A stretch of DNA of 5,712 bases. Source: Flavipsychrobacter stenotrophus (GTDB taxonomy: Bacteria; Bacteroidota; Bacteroidia; Chitinophagales; Chitinophagaceae). The translations under genes were made by a program, and so were the position numbers. Of the stretch, positions 1 through 5,500 are shown piece after piece (the stretch's first letter is position 1; the number at the start of each line of letters is the position of its first letter). Location: the NCBI GenBank assembly GCA_947379685.1, contig CANCOG010000344.1, forward strand, positions 1 to 5,712, read 5' to 3'. The notes below the pieces were generated by a model. That model ran no database searches and was not told where the DNA came from. It saw only the letters and a list, made by a program, of their open reading frames with translations.

Positions 1-108
1 CTTAGTAAAGGCATCCCATACCAAAGACTGCTCTGCATTAAATTCCCTGGTGATGTATACTGTTTTCGCAGTTTTGTCAACATTAAAATCAAATAGCAAA
101 GCGTTCAT
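1..108 (-). CDS. SRPBCC/AHSA1-type protein, N-terminal fragment (runs off left edge)
   Basis: This is an open frame read from ATG at 108 to the window edge, giving 36 residues beginning MNALLFDFNVDK. It includes VYITREFNA followed by LVWDAFTK. A beta strand leading into F-x-A then a helix with V-W-x-A-F-T is the usual N-terminus of SRPBCC proteins of the AHSA1 (activator of Hsp90 ATPase homologue) type, helix-grip folds that bind hydrophobic ligands. The start overlaps the stop of the upstream ArsR gene by 4 bp (ATGA), so the two are almost certainly co-transcribed and translationally coupled. ArsR plus AHSA1/SRPBCC is a recurrent gene pair in bacteria, which supports both calls. The ligand cannot be told, and most of the protein, including the C-terminal helix, is outside the window. 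No frameshift is seen in the visible part. Confidence 0.8.
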   Translation of the reverse strand, partial: MNALLFDFNVDKTAKTVYITREFNAEQSLVWDAFTK

Positions 109-425
109 TTTTTCTGTGCTTTAATTACATTTAATAATTGGTCTAGTTGGTTAAATTGGGTTTCCCAACTCCGTCTGAATTGGGCTAACCAGTGGTCAAA
201 TTCCTGCATTTTTTTCGGGTTAAAGTGATAGTGAATTTCCCTGCCCGACTGCTCAGGCCTTATCAAATCGCATTCCTGCAACACCTTGATATGTTTGGAT
301 ACAGCCTGCCGGCTCATATCAAATTTTTCCGCCAATACCGTTGGCGTTAATGCCTGAGCGGCAATCAAAGTCAAAATAGCCCTGCGAGTAGGGTCTGCTA
401 TAGCCTGGAAAATATCTTGCTTCAT
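105..425 (-). CDS. ArsR-family winged-helix transcriptional repressor
   Basis: A 106-residue protein, the usual length for ArsR/SmtB-type regulators. Visible elements: the family motif DPTRRAIL at residues 11-18; a helix-turn-helix at about 29-50 whose recognition helix reads SRQAVSKHIKVL (38-49); a beta wing GREIHYHFN (61-69); and a C-terminal amphipathic helix with Trp79 and Trp87, probably for dimerisation. The metal-sensing Cys box (ELCVCD) is absent. Only Cys52 is present at that place, so this is probably not a metal sensor but the subgroup paired with SRPBCC proteins. The ATG at 425 is chosen because it is followed at once by the conserved N-terminal helix, and because a consensus promoter and a palindrome lie 20-66 bp upstream. 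The stop at 105 overlaps the next gene by 4 bp. The effector is unknown. It probably autoregulates through the palindrome at 445-460. Confidence 0.92.
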   Translation of the reverse strand: MKQDIFQAIADPTRRAILTLIAAQALTPTVLAEKFDMSRQAVSKHIKVLQECDLIRPEQSGREIHYHFNPKKMQEFDHWLAQFRRSWETQFNQLDQLLNVIKAQKK

Positions 426-444
426 TGTGCATTGAATTAATTAC

Positions 445-460
445 GCAACCTCTAGGTTGC
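445..460. promoter_or_regulatory. Palindromic operator candidate (GCAACCT-CT-AGGTTGC)
   Basis: A perfect inverted repeat with 7-bp arms (445-451 and 454-460) and a 2-bp centre. It touches the last base of the -7 element and covers the predicted transcription start. This is where a dimeric winged-helix repressor would block initiation. Because it lies only 20 bp from the ArsR start codon, autoregulation by ArsR is the simplest reading. A second, imperfect inverted repeat of GCGCA/TGCGC (469-473 and 484-488) lies between the two promoter elements. Confidence 0.6.
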
Positions 461-491
461 AAATATATGCGCAGCTTTTGAGTTGCGCAAA
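460..491 (-). promoter_or_regulatory. Bacteroidota-type promoter of the arsR-SRPBCC operon
   Basis: On the minus strand TTTG (plus 488-491) is followed after exactly 20 bp by TATATTTG (plus 460-467). This fits the known Bacteroidota primary sigma consensus, a -33 TTTG and a -7 TAnnTTTG separated by about 19-21 bp. The start of transcription would fall around 453-457, about 30 nt upstream of the ArsR ATG. The match is seen in the sequence; its use as a promoter is inference. Confidence 0.7.
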
Positions 492-650
492 TTTCCTGAC
501 AATTTTTTTTACACCAGACAGCGCGCGCCGCAAACCCCACCTGTACGGGCACAACCATTCACAACCCGAAGCGCTAAGCACACGCTCCCCTCCCGATAAC
601 CATCGTGGATCGAAAAGGCGTGGGACCGAATTTTGCGTCCCTCTGGCTTT

Positions 651-677
651 GTCATTCTGAGCGCAGCGAAGAACCCC
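651..677 (+). repeat. Dispersed-type short repeat (GTCATTCTGAGCGCAGCGAA...)
   Basis: A motif starting GTCATTCTGAGCGCAGCGAA. From memory, closely similar strings recur in intergenic regions of many Bacteroidota genomes. Only one full copy is in this window; a related but diverged string starting GTCATTGTAACGAAGGAAGC lies at 835-860. Function unknown. Confidence 0.45.
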
Positions 678-687
678 TTACATCTCG

Positions 688-735
688 TTCTTGCCCACCA
701 ACTGTAGGCTCCCTTTAGGACGGGGGGTATACAAC
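688..735 (+). repeat. Direct repeat, copy 1 (GTAGGCTCCCTTTAG core)
   Basis: This copy matches 889-935 over about 47 bp: both run from CTTGCCC through an identical 15-mer GTAGGCTCCCTTTAG (704-718 here, 905-919 in the other copy) into a G-run and ACAAC. Small differences lie outside the core. Confidence 0.6.
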
Positions 736-753
736 TCCCTCAAGCACCAACCC

Positions 754-786
754 AGGTGTCCCTCATTTCAAAAGTGTGGGACACCT
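754..786. repeat. Long inverted repeat: 9-bp perfect arms, 15-nt loop
   Basis: AGGTGTCCC (754-762) and its exact complement GGGACACCT (778-786) flank a 15-nt loop. There is no T-tract after it on either strand, so it is not a convincing intrinsic terminator. It is the strongest simple inverted repeat in this intergenic region and probably belongs to a dispersed hairpin family. Confidence 0.6.
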
Positions 787-794
787 ACCCGCAC

Positions 795-906
795 CTCGCC
801 TGCCCGGCCTCGGCGCGGCTCTTGCTCCCAACCCGTCATTGTAACGAAGGAAGCAAACTCACATCTCGCCTGCCCAGCCTCGGCAGGGCTCTTGCCCTCA
901 AACCGT
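795..906 (+). repeat. Tandem pair of 42-bp direct repeats (795-836 and 865-906)
   Basis: The two copies start CTCGCCTGCCC and align without gaps at an offset of 70 bp. By hand count 36 of 42 bases are identical. The second copy continues into the GTAGGCTCCCTTTAG repeat (889-935), so the repeat families are nested. Confidence 0.65.
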
Positions 907-935
907 AGGCTCCCTTTAGAGCGGGGGTAAACAAC
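889..935 (+). repeat. Direct repeat, copy 2 (GTAGGCTCCCTTTAG core)
   Basis: Partner of 688-735, with the identical 15-mer at 905-919 followed by a G-run and ACAAC. It overlaps the end of the second 42-bp repeat. Confidence 0.6.
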
Positions 936-954
936 AGGGCAAATAACATGTCAT

Positions 955-1037
955 CACTCCGCTAGGAGTGAAAGCTTTATAGCCCCTGGTGCAACCAGGG
1001 GTAAAAACAAAAAAATAACACGCACCCCGTAGGGGGG
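955..1037. repeat. REP-like cluster of three short hairpins
   Basis: Three perfect stems stand in a row. CACTCC-GCTA-GGAGTG (955-970) has 6-bp arms. CCCCTGGT-GCA-ACCAGGGG (983-1001) has 8-bp arms and a 3-nt loop. CCCC-GTA-GGGG (1025-1035) has 4-bp arms. An A-rich stretch (1003-1016) lies between the last two. The tightly packed short stems resemble repetitive extragenic palindromes. They could also act as a bidirectional 3' barrier, but no T-run follows a stem on the plus strand, and I do not call a terminator. Confidence 0.6.
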
Positions 1038-1084
1038 CCACAATCGGCCACATTGCTTGTCTTCCGAAGGCAAATGCCCGTGTA

Positions 1085-1114
1085 CCCACTGGTCGCAGCG
1101 CCCTTGCGGCAGGG
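1085..1114 (+). repeat. Degenerate half-copy of the CCACTGGTCG hairpin module
   Basis: CCACTGGTCGCAGCG (1086-1100) is identical over 15 bp to 1927-1941 in the large repeat. The 3' half of the stem has decayed: CGCA (1094-1097) can pair only with TGCG (1105-1108), and CCCT with AGGG (1101-1104 and 1111-1114). It lies 9 bp downstream of the stop codon of the membrane-protein gene. Confidence 0.65.
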
Positions 1115-1122
1115 GATCAATT

Positions 1123-1656
1123 TCAGAGCACACCGATAATGAATAAGCTAAAAAAGATGATGCCAATTAGAAAGTAGACATGGATGAAGTTGCCAAGACG
1201 CCCAACTTTAATGGGGAATGAATCAAATATTGCCATCTTATAGACATCATTTCCTCCGATTGAGATTTTGTCCTTCGACAGGCGCAATTGAACAGAGGGC
1301 AACCCACATAATAAAAACGTAGCCAATATTATTGAAGTGGCGAAAAATGAAAGAGTGAAAATACCGCAGAACTGGTATAATTCAGGTATTGCTCCCCTGT
1401 CTTTGAATATAAATCCCATGGCAGCTATTGCGCCTGTCTGCAGGCCAGTGATCCAGGTTGTAAATGAACTGATACGATTTACGGCCTCAACCGCACTTTC
1501 ATAAGTGGCGTTGATATTTGTCGAAGGTCTTTTTGGTAACAAGGTCAGCTTTCTAAATAGAGTAGCTGCGACAAAGTAAACAATCAATAAAACCAATACA
1601 AGGCCCAGGAAAGCGCCGACACGATTATCGATAAAAAAGTAGACAAGATGCATCAT
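1123..1656 (-). CDS. Small integral membrane protein, function unknown
   Basis: I do not recognise this family. From the ATG at 1656 the product has 177 residues and four likely membrane segments: about 14-34 (AFLGLVLVLLIVYFVAA), 67-84 (WITGLQTGAIAAMGFIF), 94-118 and 156-176. A soluble stretch (about 35-65) with SAVEAVNRISSF lies between segments 1 and 2, and another (119-155) between 3 and 4. It ends directly after the last membrane segment. The frame stays open up to an ATG at 1737, but the extra 27 residues (MVECCRLSTWEACLSNK...) look unlike protein and overlap a small ORF with a better ribosome binding site. I therefore prefer the tandem ATGATG at 1656/1653, which follows an A-rich leader and precedes a membrane-protein-like N-terminus. 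Two small ORFs lie just upstream on the same strand and may be co-transcribed. No catalytic motif is visible. Confidence 0.75.
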   Translation of the reverse strand: MMHLVYFFIDNRVGAFLGLVLVLLIVYFVAATLFRKLTLLPKRPSTNINATYESAVEAVNRISSFTTWITGLQTGAIAAMGFIFKDRGAIPELYQFCGIFTLSFFATSIILATFLLCGLPSVQLRLSKDKISIGGNDVYKMAIFDSFPIKVGRLGNFIHVYFLIGIIFFSLFIIGVL

Positions 1657-1687
1657 ATTGTTTTTTCTGTTGGAATTAAATACTTGT

Positions 1688-1762
1688 TTATTGGACAGAC
1701 AGGCTTCCCAAGTCGACAGTCGACAACATTCGACCATTAGGATCTACTGCAGCCACAGCCAT
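1688..1762 (-). CDS. Possible 24-codon small ORF upstream of the membrane protein
   Basis: It starts at ATG 1762 (MAVAAVDPNGRMLS...) and stops at TAA 1690-1688, 31 nt before the membrane-protein start. A purine-rich AGGAAGGAGAG (plus 1769-1779) sits about 7-8 nt upstream of the ATG. That is an unusually good Shine-Dalgarno match for a Bacteroidota gene, where such sites are often weak. The start overlaps by one base the stop of the ORF before it (TAATG), a common sign of translational coupling. The peptide is too short to assign and shows no membrane segment. It could be a real microprotein, a leader peptide, or the start of a gene broken by a nearby change. Confidence 0.35.
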   Translation of the reverse strand: MAVAAVDPNGRMLSTVDLGSLSVQ

Positions 1763-1866
1763 TATTTTCTCTCCTTCCTAAGACGCTCAATAAACTGCTC
1801 CACTTTTTTTTCCAACGGGAATTTTGGGTCTTTATCAGGATCATAAGGGGGTAACTCAGGAATCAC
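1762..1866 (-). pseudogene. Coding-like remnant (34 codons) cut off at the repeat boundary
   Basis: On the minus strand the frame reads VIPELPPYDPDKDPKFPLEK and continues with a charged tail ending RLRKERK, stopping at TAA 1764-1762. The composition (DPDKDP, then a Lys/Glu/Arg amphipathic helix) looks like the C-terminus of a real protein. The only possible start in the frame is GTG at 1866, with no ribosome binding site. The frame stays open backward through the hairpin repeat to a TAG at 1954-1952. The coding-like part begins exactly where repeat copy A ends, so it may be the stump of a gene truncated by repeat insertion or recombination. Family not recognised. It might instead be chance. 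Confidence 0.35.
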
Positions 1867-2060
1867 CCACTGGTCGAAGGATGTCCTTCGTCCGCCCTTT
1901 CTGGAAGCATTTGCTTCCGAAAGGGGCCACTGGTCGCAGCGTCCCGCTGCGTCCTACCTCATGCAAGCGTCCGCTTGCGAAACTAACTTATATCCCATTT
2001 TGGCACCCGCCAACCCCTGTCCCGCACCTTTTTGCGGGAGGGTCATAACATGTAATTCTG
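1866..2060. repeat. 195-bp hairpin-module repeat, copy A
   Basis: Direct repeat of 2247-2441, offset exactly 381 bp; the first 57 bp (1866-1922) are identical. It contains five hairpins. H1 is CGAAGGA-TG-TCCTTCG (1875-1890). H2 has the core GGAAGCA-TT-TGCTTCC (1903-1918), with outer pairing of CCCTTT (1895-1900) to AAAGGG. H3 is CGCAGCG-TCC-CGCTGCG (1935-1951). H4 is GCAAGCG-TC-CGCTTGC (1963-1978). H5 is TCCCGCA/TGCGGGA (2020-2026 and 2033-2039). H1+H2 and H3+H4 form two 60-bp modules with the shared flanks CCACTGGTCG before, CGTCC between and CGAAA after the stems. The spacing from first to second hairpin is 28 bp in both modules. Confidence 0.9.
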
Positions 2061-2246
2061 TGCACCCAAAAATTCTTAAAATTCTGCCCCAATCAGGACG
2101 TATTCGTTTTCGGAAAGCTCCCGTTGCCTCTAGTCTTCCAAAACAGAACAATAAAATAATAAGAAATAAAAGTTGGGCGTATGTCTCCGACTACGTCCTC
2201 GCGGGTAGCAGTCTCTGACTGTCGTGTATATTGTGCTATGGAACAA
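2061..2246. repeat. Spacer between the repeats with a diverged hairpin pair
   Basis: There is no gene here. A 7-bp stem with a TCC loop and one bulged T (5' arm 2178-2185, 3' arm 2189-2195) is followed by TCC. A second stem, CAGTC-TCT-GACTG (2209-2221), lies 31 bp further on. This repeats the layout of the modules in copies A and B with quite different stem sequences. The two stems also share GTCTCCGACT/GTCTCTGACT (2183-2192 and 2211-2220). A very A/T-rich stretch lies at about 2139-2171. Confidence 0.6.
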
Positions 2247-2441
2247 CCCACTGGTCGAAGGATGTCCTTCGTCCGCCCTTTCTGGAAGCATTTGCTTCCG
2301 AAAAAGGCCACCGGTCGCAGCGTCCCGCTGCGTCCTACCTGATGCAAGCGTCTCGCTTGCGAAACCAACCCATCACCAATTGTTGCACCCACTAACGCCT
2401 GTCCCGCGCCTTTTGCGGGAGAGTGCTAACATGTAATTCTG
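2247..2441. repeat. 195-bp hairpin-module repeat, copy B
   Basis: Partner of copy A. All five hairpins are kept: H1 2256-2271, H2 core 2284-2299, H3 2316-2332, H4 GCAAGCG-TCT-CGCTTGC (2344-2360) and H5 TCCCGC/GCGGGA (2402-2407 and 2415-2420). Most differences from copy A fall in loops and linkers. The H4 loop gained one base with the stem unchanged, and in H5 an A-T pair of copy A becomes a possible G-T wobble (2408 with 2414). It ends in the same AACATGTAATTCTG as copy A. It starts about 100 bp past the sprA stop, so it could be transcribed as part of the sprA 3' untranslated region. Confidence 0.9.
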
Positions 2442-2449
2442 CGTAAAGC

Positions 2450-2534
2450 CATCTTGAAAATCCCTTAATCCCCTAAAAATCAAGGTTCAAACAGCACACC
2501 ATCAGCTAATTTGCTAATCAGCACATCCGCTAAT
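2450..2534. repeat. Short-period intergenic repeats downstream of sprA
   Basis: Two motifs stand side by side. At 2457-2480 an AATCCC(T)T-like unit recurs with a period of about 8-9 bp. At 2492-2534 CAGCACA occurs twice (2492-2498 and 2519-2525) and GCTAAT three times (2505-2510, 2513-2518 and 2529-2534). From memory, similar strings are common between genes in Bacteroidota. No intrinsic terminator is visible after the sprA stop. Confidence 0.5.
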
Positions 2535-2541
2535 TAAATCC

Positions 2542-5500
2542 CTACTGTGCAAACAAGAACCTCAACGTCAATCCAGCCTTCGTATTGCTCGTCGGGTACG
2601 ACGTCGATACATACGGTATCGTTTGCTGCCTGTCGAAGAAGAAATGCAGCGTCAGGTTTTTATTCACCGAGTAATCTATCGAAGGTGAGATACGAATCAC
2701 TTTTTGTCCCCTCGAGGTCACCGTGATATTATTGGAAAGGAAAGTATTGCTCGTCCGGTCATCACGCAAACCAATATCCAGCTTACCAATCAGCTCATTT
2801 TTCAGCTTCTGAACACCAAAGAACTTGATCGGCAGTTTCACACCCTTCTTCCTGAAGCCCATACCGATCACATACTCAGTGCTGGTATTTTCACTGATCT
2901 GGTAATCAATAAGACTCAGACTCGCCGACTTCGATTTCCTCACTTCGAACTTCGCAGTCAGGTTATTTTTGAACGCCGCATCAAATCCGATCAACGGATT
3001 AAAATTCTGATTGATCGTCACATTCGGCACCTGGAAGAACGGAATGTAGTTGTGAGAATTCGAGTCAATGAACGATGGATACCCCAAACCATAAAGATCC
3101 TGGAACAACAACGACGAATTGAAATTGTTCATCGACATAGTACCTGTGTAGCCATGGTTGATCACGAAATTGTTCATAATGCCAGAGAACAAAGGCAGCT
3201 TGCTCAGCCCATTATACGTCACTTTCCAGTTAGGCAACGGAATAAAGTACTTGAACGGATTATCCTGCACCGCGTTATGCGTATAGTCAACCAGCGCCTG
3301 AGATTCAGCAGGCTTGCCCGAGTACGCCGCAATAAACGACGGCACAAGTACATCCTGCGAGAACTGCGTATACCCCTTCGTGAATTGCGGGTTAGCCGGG
3401 TCCGGAATACCATTGGTATAAGGGTTGCTCGTACCTACACGCTTCGATATCACCTCCCTGTTCGCCATGAACTGAGTATACACGCTCGACCCAACACCTG
3501 TATTCTTGAAGATCGTATTAATTGCAATGTAGCTGATATTGAACGACCCGCTCTCATACGGATTGAAGTGATTGAACACACCGGTACCTGTATCCTGGAA
3601 CAACTCACTGTGCGACTTACTGAACGTCTTGGTTAGCGAAAGATCCACCCTGAAATCCTTGAAAGGAGCCAATGTAGCTGTACCACTCAGGTTCTGCGAA
3701 TAAGTCTGCTGGAACTGAGCATTGAACAGCTCATCCCGCGAAAGTTTACCTTCGTTGGCCTTCTGTTCCAGCCAGGCTTTATTAGGCTGATAACCATAAA
3801 CAAAATTATATCCCGGCGCAGCTGAGTAGTTATTCACACCCATAAAGCGCGTGCTATCCATATAACCCGGCAAAATTGTTCCTGCAGTCTGTGTATAGTT
3901 AACCGTTGCACGGGTCAGCATCGTTAGCACATGACCGCCAATCATCTCCACCTGGTTCAGTTCCGGCAGTATTGCCCTGCGGGCCTTGCGCTTAGCCTTG
4001 CGCGCCTTACGTTTCTTTTTCTTTTCAGCCTTGGCCTTGGCCTTGTCTATCTGCTCCTGGGCATCCACAAGCGAGTCAAGCTGCGCATCGGTCATTCCGG
4101 CAGTATTCACACCCTCAAAAACATTCGTAAAGGCACCACCTGTTCCGCCACCATTATTACCGCCATTGTTGCCACCGCCATTATTATTACCACCACCAGA
4201 TGTTCCACCGGTAGTACCGCCACCGGTGCTTCCACCGCCATTCTTACCACCACCGTTTTTACCTCCGCCTGGCAAGCCGCCACCTGGGCCACCCGGACCG
4301 CCACCTGGCAATCCACCGCCTGGGCCGCCCATACCCGGACCTCCGCCTGGTGTACCGCCACCCTTGGTTCCTCCGCCGGACAAACCGCCGCCAGGACCAC
4401 TTCCGGGGCCGCCACCACTACCGGGAGCACCACCTGAATTATTGCCTGAATTGCCACCGCCAGAGTTACCTCCACCGGAATTTCCGCCACCGGAATTTCC
4501 GCCGCCCGCGTTACCGCCACCGGAATTTCCACCACCAGAGTTACCTCCTCCAGCAGTTCCGCCACCAGGGCCACCACCCGAAGGTCCGCCACCGGGTGCT
4601 CCCCCACCAATAGTACTTGTGCCAGGGGCACCAGTGCCTACATCATCTACAAAGCCACCGGTATTAATTGCACCGGGAAGGCGCTTCAAATCTTGTATCT
4701 TAGGTCCTGAGCCACCACCGGGGCCCTTGTCCTGCTTGGTATCTGGTGGGCCACCCGGAGGAGCTCCGCCACCACCTTCCTTCCTTGGTTTGGGCTTCGC
4801 TGAAAGCGCACGCATCCACCGCCACTTATTATATAACTGGCTAAAGTTGAGATCTCCCGTTATCTGCTTGGTATTGGTATTGCCAATCGTATTGCCCTGT
4901 AATCGCGCAACTGGTGCCGCACCTGCCCAGTTATAGTTGGCCGAATAACTCAACTTGAGGTTCATCCAGTCCGTGAGCGGTAACTTCCCAAGCGGAACAT
5001 TATAGGCACTGTTAAACGTTTGGTTGAAAGACGTATTGTGCCCGAACGTAGCCATCACAGCCAGAAGTGAGTCCTTCTTATGTGCCGAATTTATACGTCC
5101 GTATGGCTCGTCTATCCTCGCTATATTGGTTGCCGTATAGTCAAGCGACAGCGACTTTGTCAACTCCCAGCGCAGGTTATACACCCTATTCCAGTTGAAT
5201 ATTTTGTAGAAAGTCGAAGGCAATTTGTAGGCACTGCCGTCATCAACATTCCTGACCCTTGTCTCCTGCGAAAGCCGGTTAAGGTCATTACGAACCGAAA
5301 AGTTAGAAGGCAGCGGATTAAAGTTAAAATCCTTCACCAGGTTCACCCATTTCGATTTCCACTTGATCACTTTCTTGAACGGCTCAATGGTCTTGGTCTT
5401 CAGCGCATACACATACCCCATCCCAAACTTTTGCGTATTCACATCATCAAACTCCACAAACGGGTTATGCTTGATCTGGTCATTATAAGAATAAGTAAAG

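Larger units (their letters stand above)
492..1122. other. Gene-free intergenic stretch filled with dispersed repeats
   Basis: No open frame here has a convincing start, a protein-like composition or a recognisable motif; the frames present are short and rich in Pro, Arg, Ser and Cys. The stretch is instead a series of repeat motifs and inverted repeats, listed separately. It also holds a GGGAC/GTCCC inverted repeat with a 10-nt loop (622-626 and 637-641). The repeats separate the ArsR operon's promoter side from the 3' end of the membrane-protein gene. Confidence 0.7.

Noticed and set aside
457..1166. Short open frames on both strands in the intergenic region (457-660 plus, 691-930 plus, 954-1166 minus)
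   Set aside because: They run through repeats and hairpins, have no ribosome binding site or domain, and have repeat-derived composition.
1657..1737. Longer membrane-protein start at ATG 1737
   Set aside because: The added 27 residues are Cys/Asn-rich and unlike a protein N-terminus, and they overlap a small ORF with a much better ribosome binding site.
2402..2420. Intrinsic terminator for sprA (TCCCGC/GCGGGA hairpin)
   Set aside because: On the sprA strand the stem is not followed by a T-run; the T-run lies in the loop on the plus strand.
1866..2441. CRISPR array or tRNA/rRNA genes in the hairpin repeats
   Set aside because: There are no regularly spaced identical repeats with unique spacers, no tRNA cloverleaf or CCA-type end, and no rRNA signature.
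2704..3636. Plus-strand open frame of about 310 residues rich in Arg, Ile and His
   Set aside because: It lies entirely antisense to conserved SprA barrel sequence, and its composition is typical of a shadow frame.
4107..4631. Minus-strand frame rich in Val, Ala and Glu over the glycine repeats
   Set aside because: This is the shifted frame of the same repeats; the SprA frame is continuous and matches conserved sequence on both sides.
3986..4936. Plus-strand open frame encoding a Pro-rich protein of about 316 residues
   Set aside because: It is the antisense of the Gly-rich SprA insertion (GGN codons read backward give Pro-rich frames); it has no independent domain or start signal.
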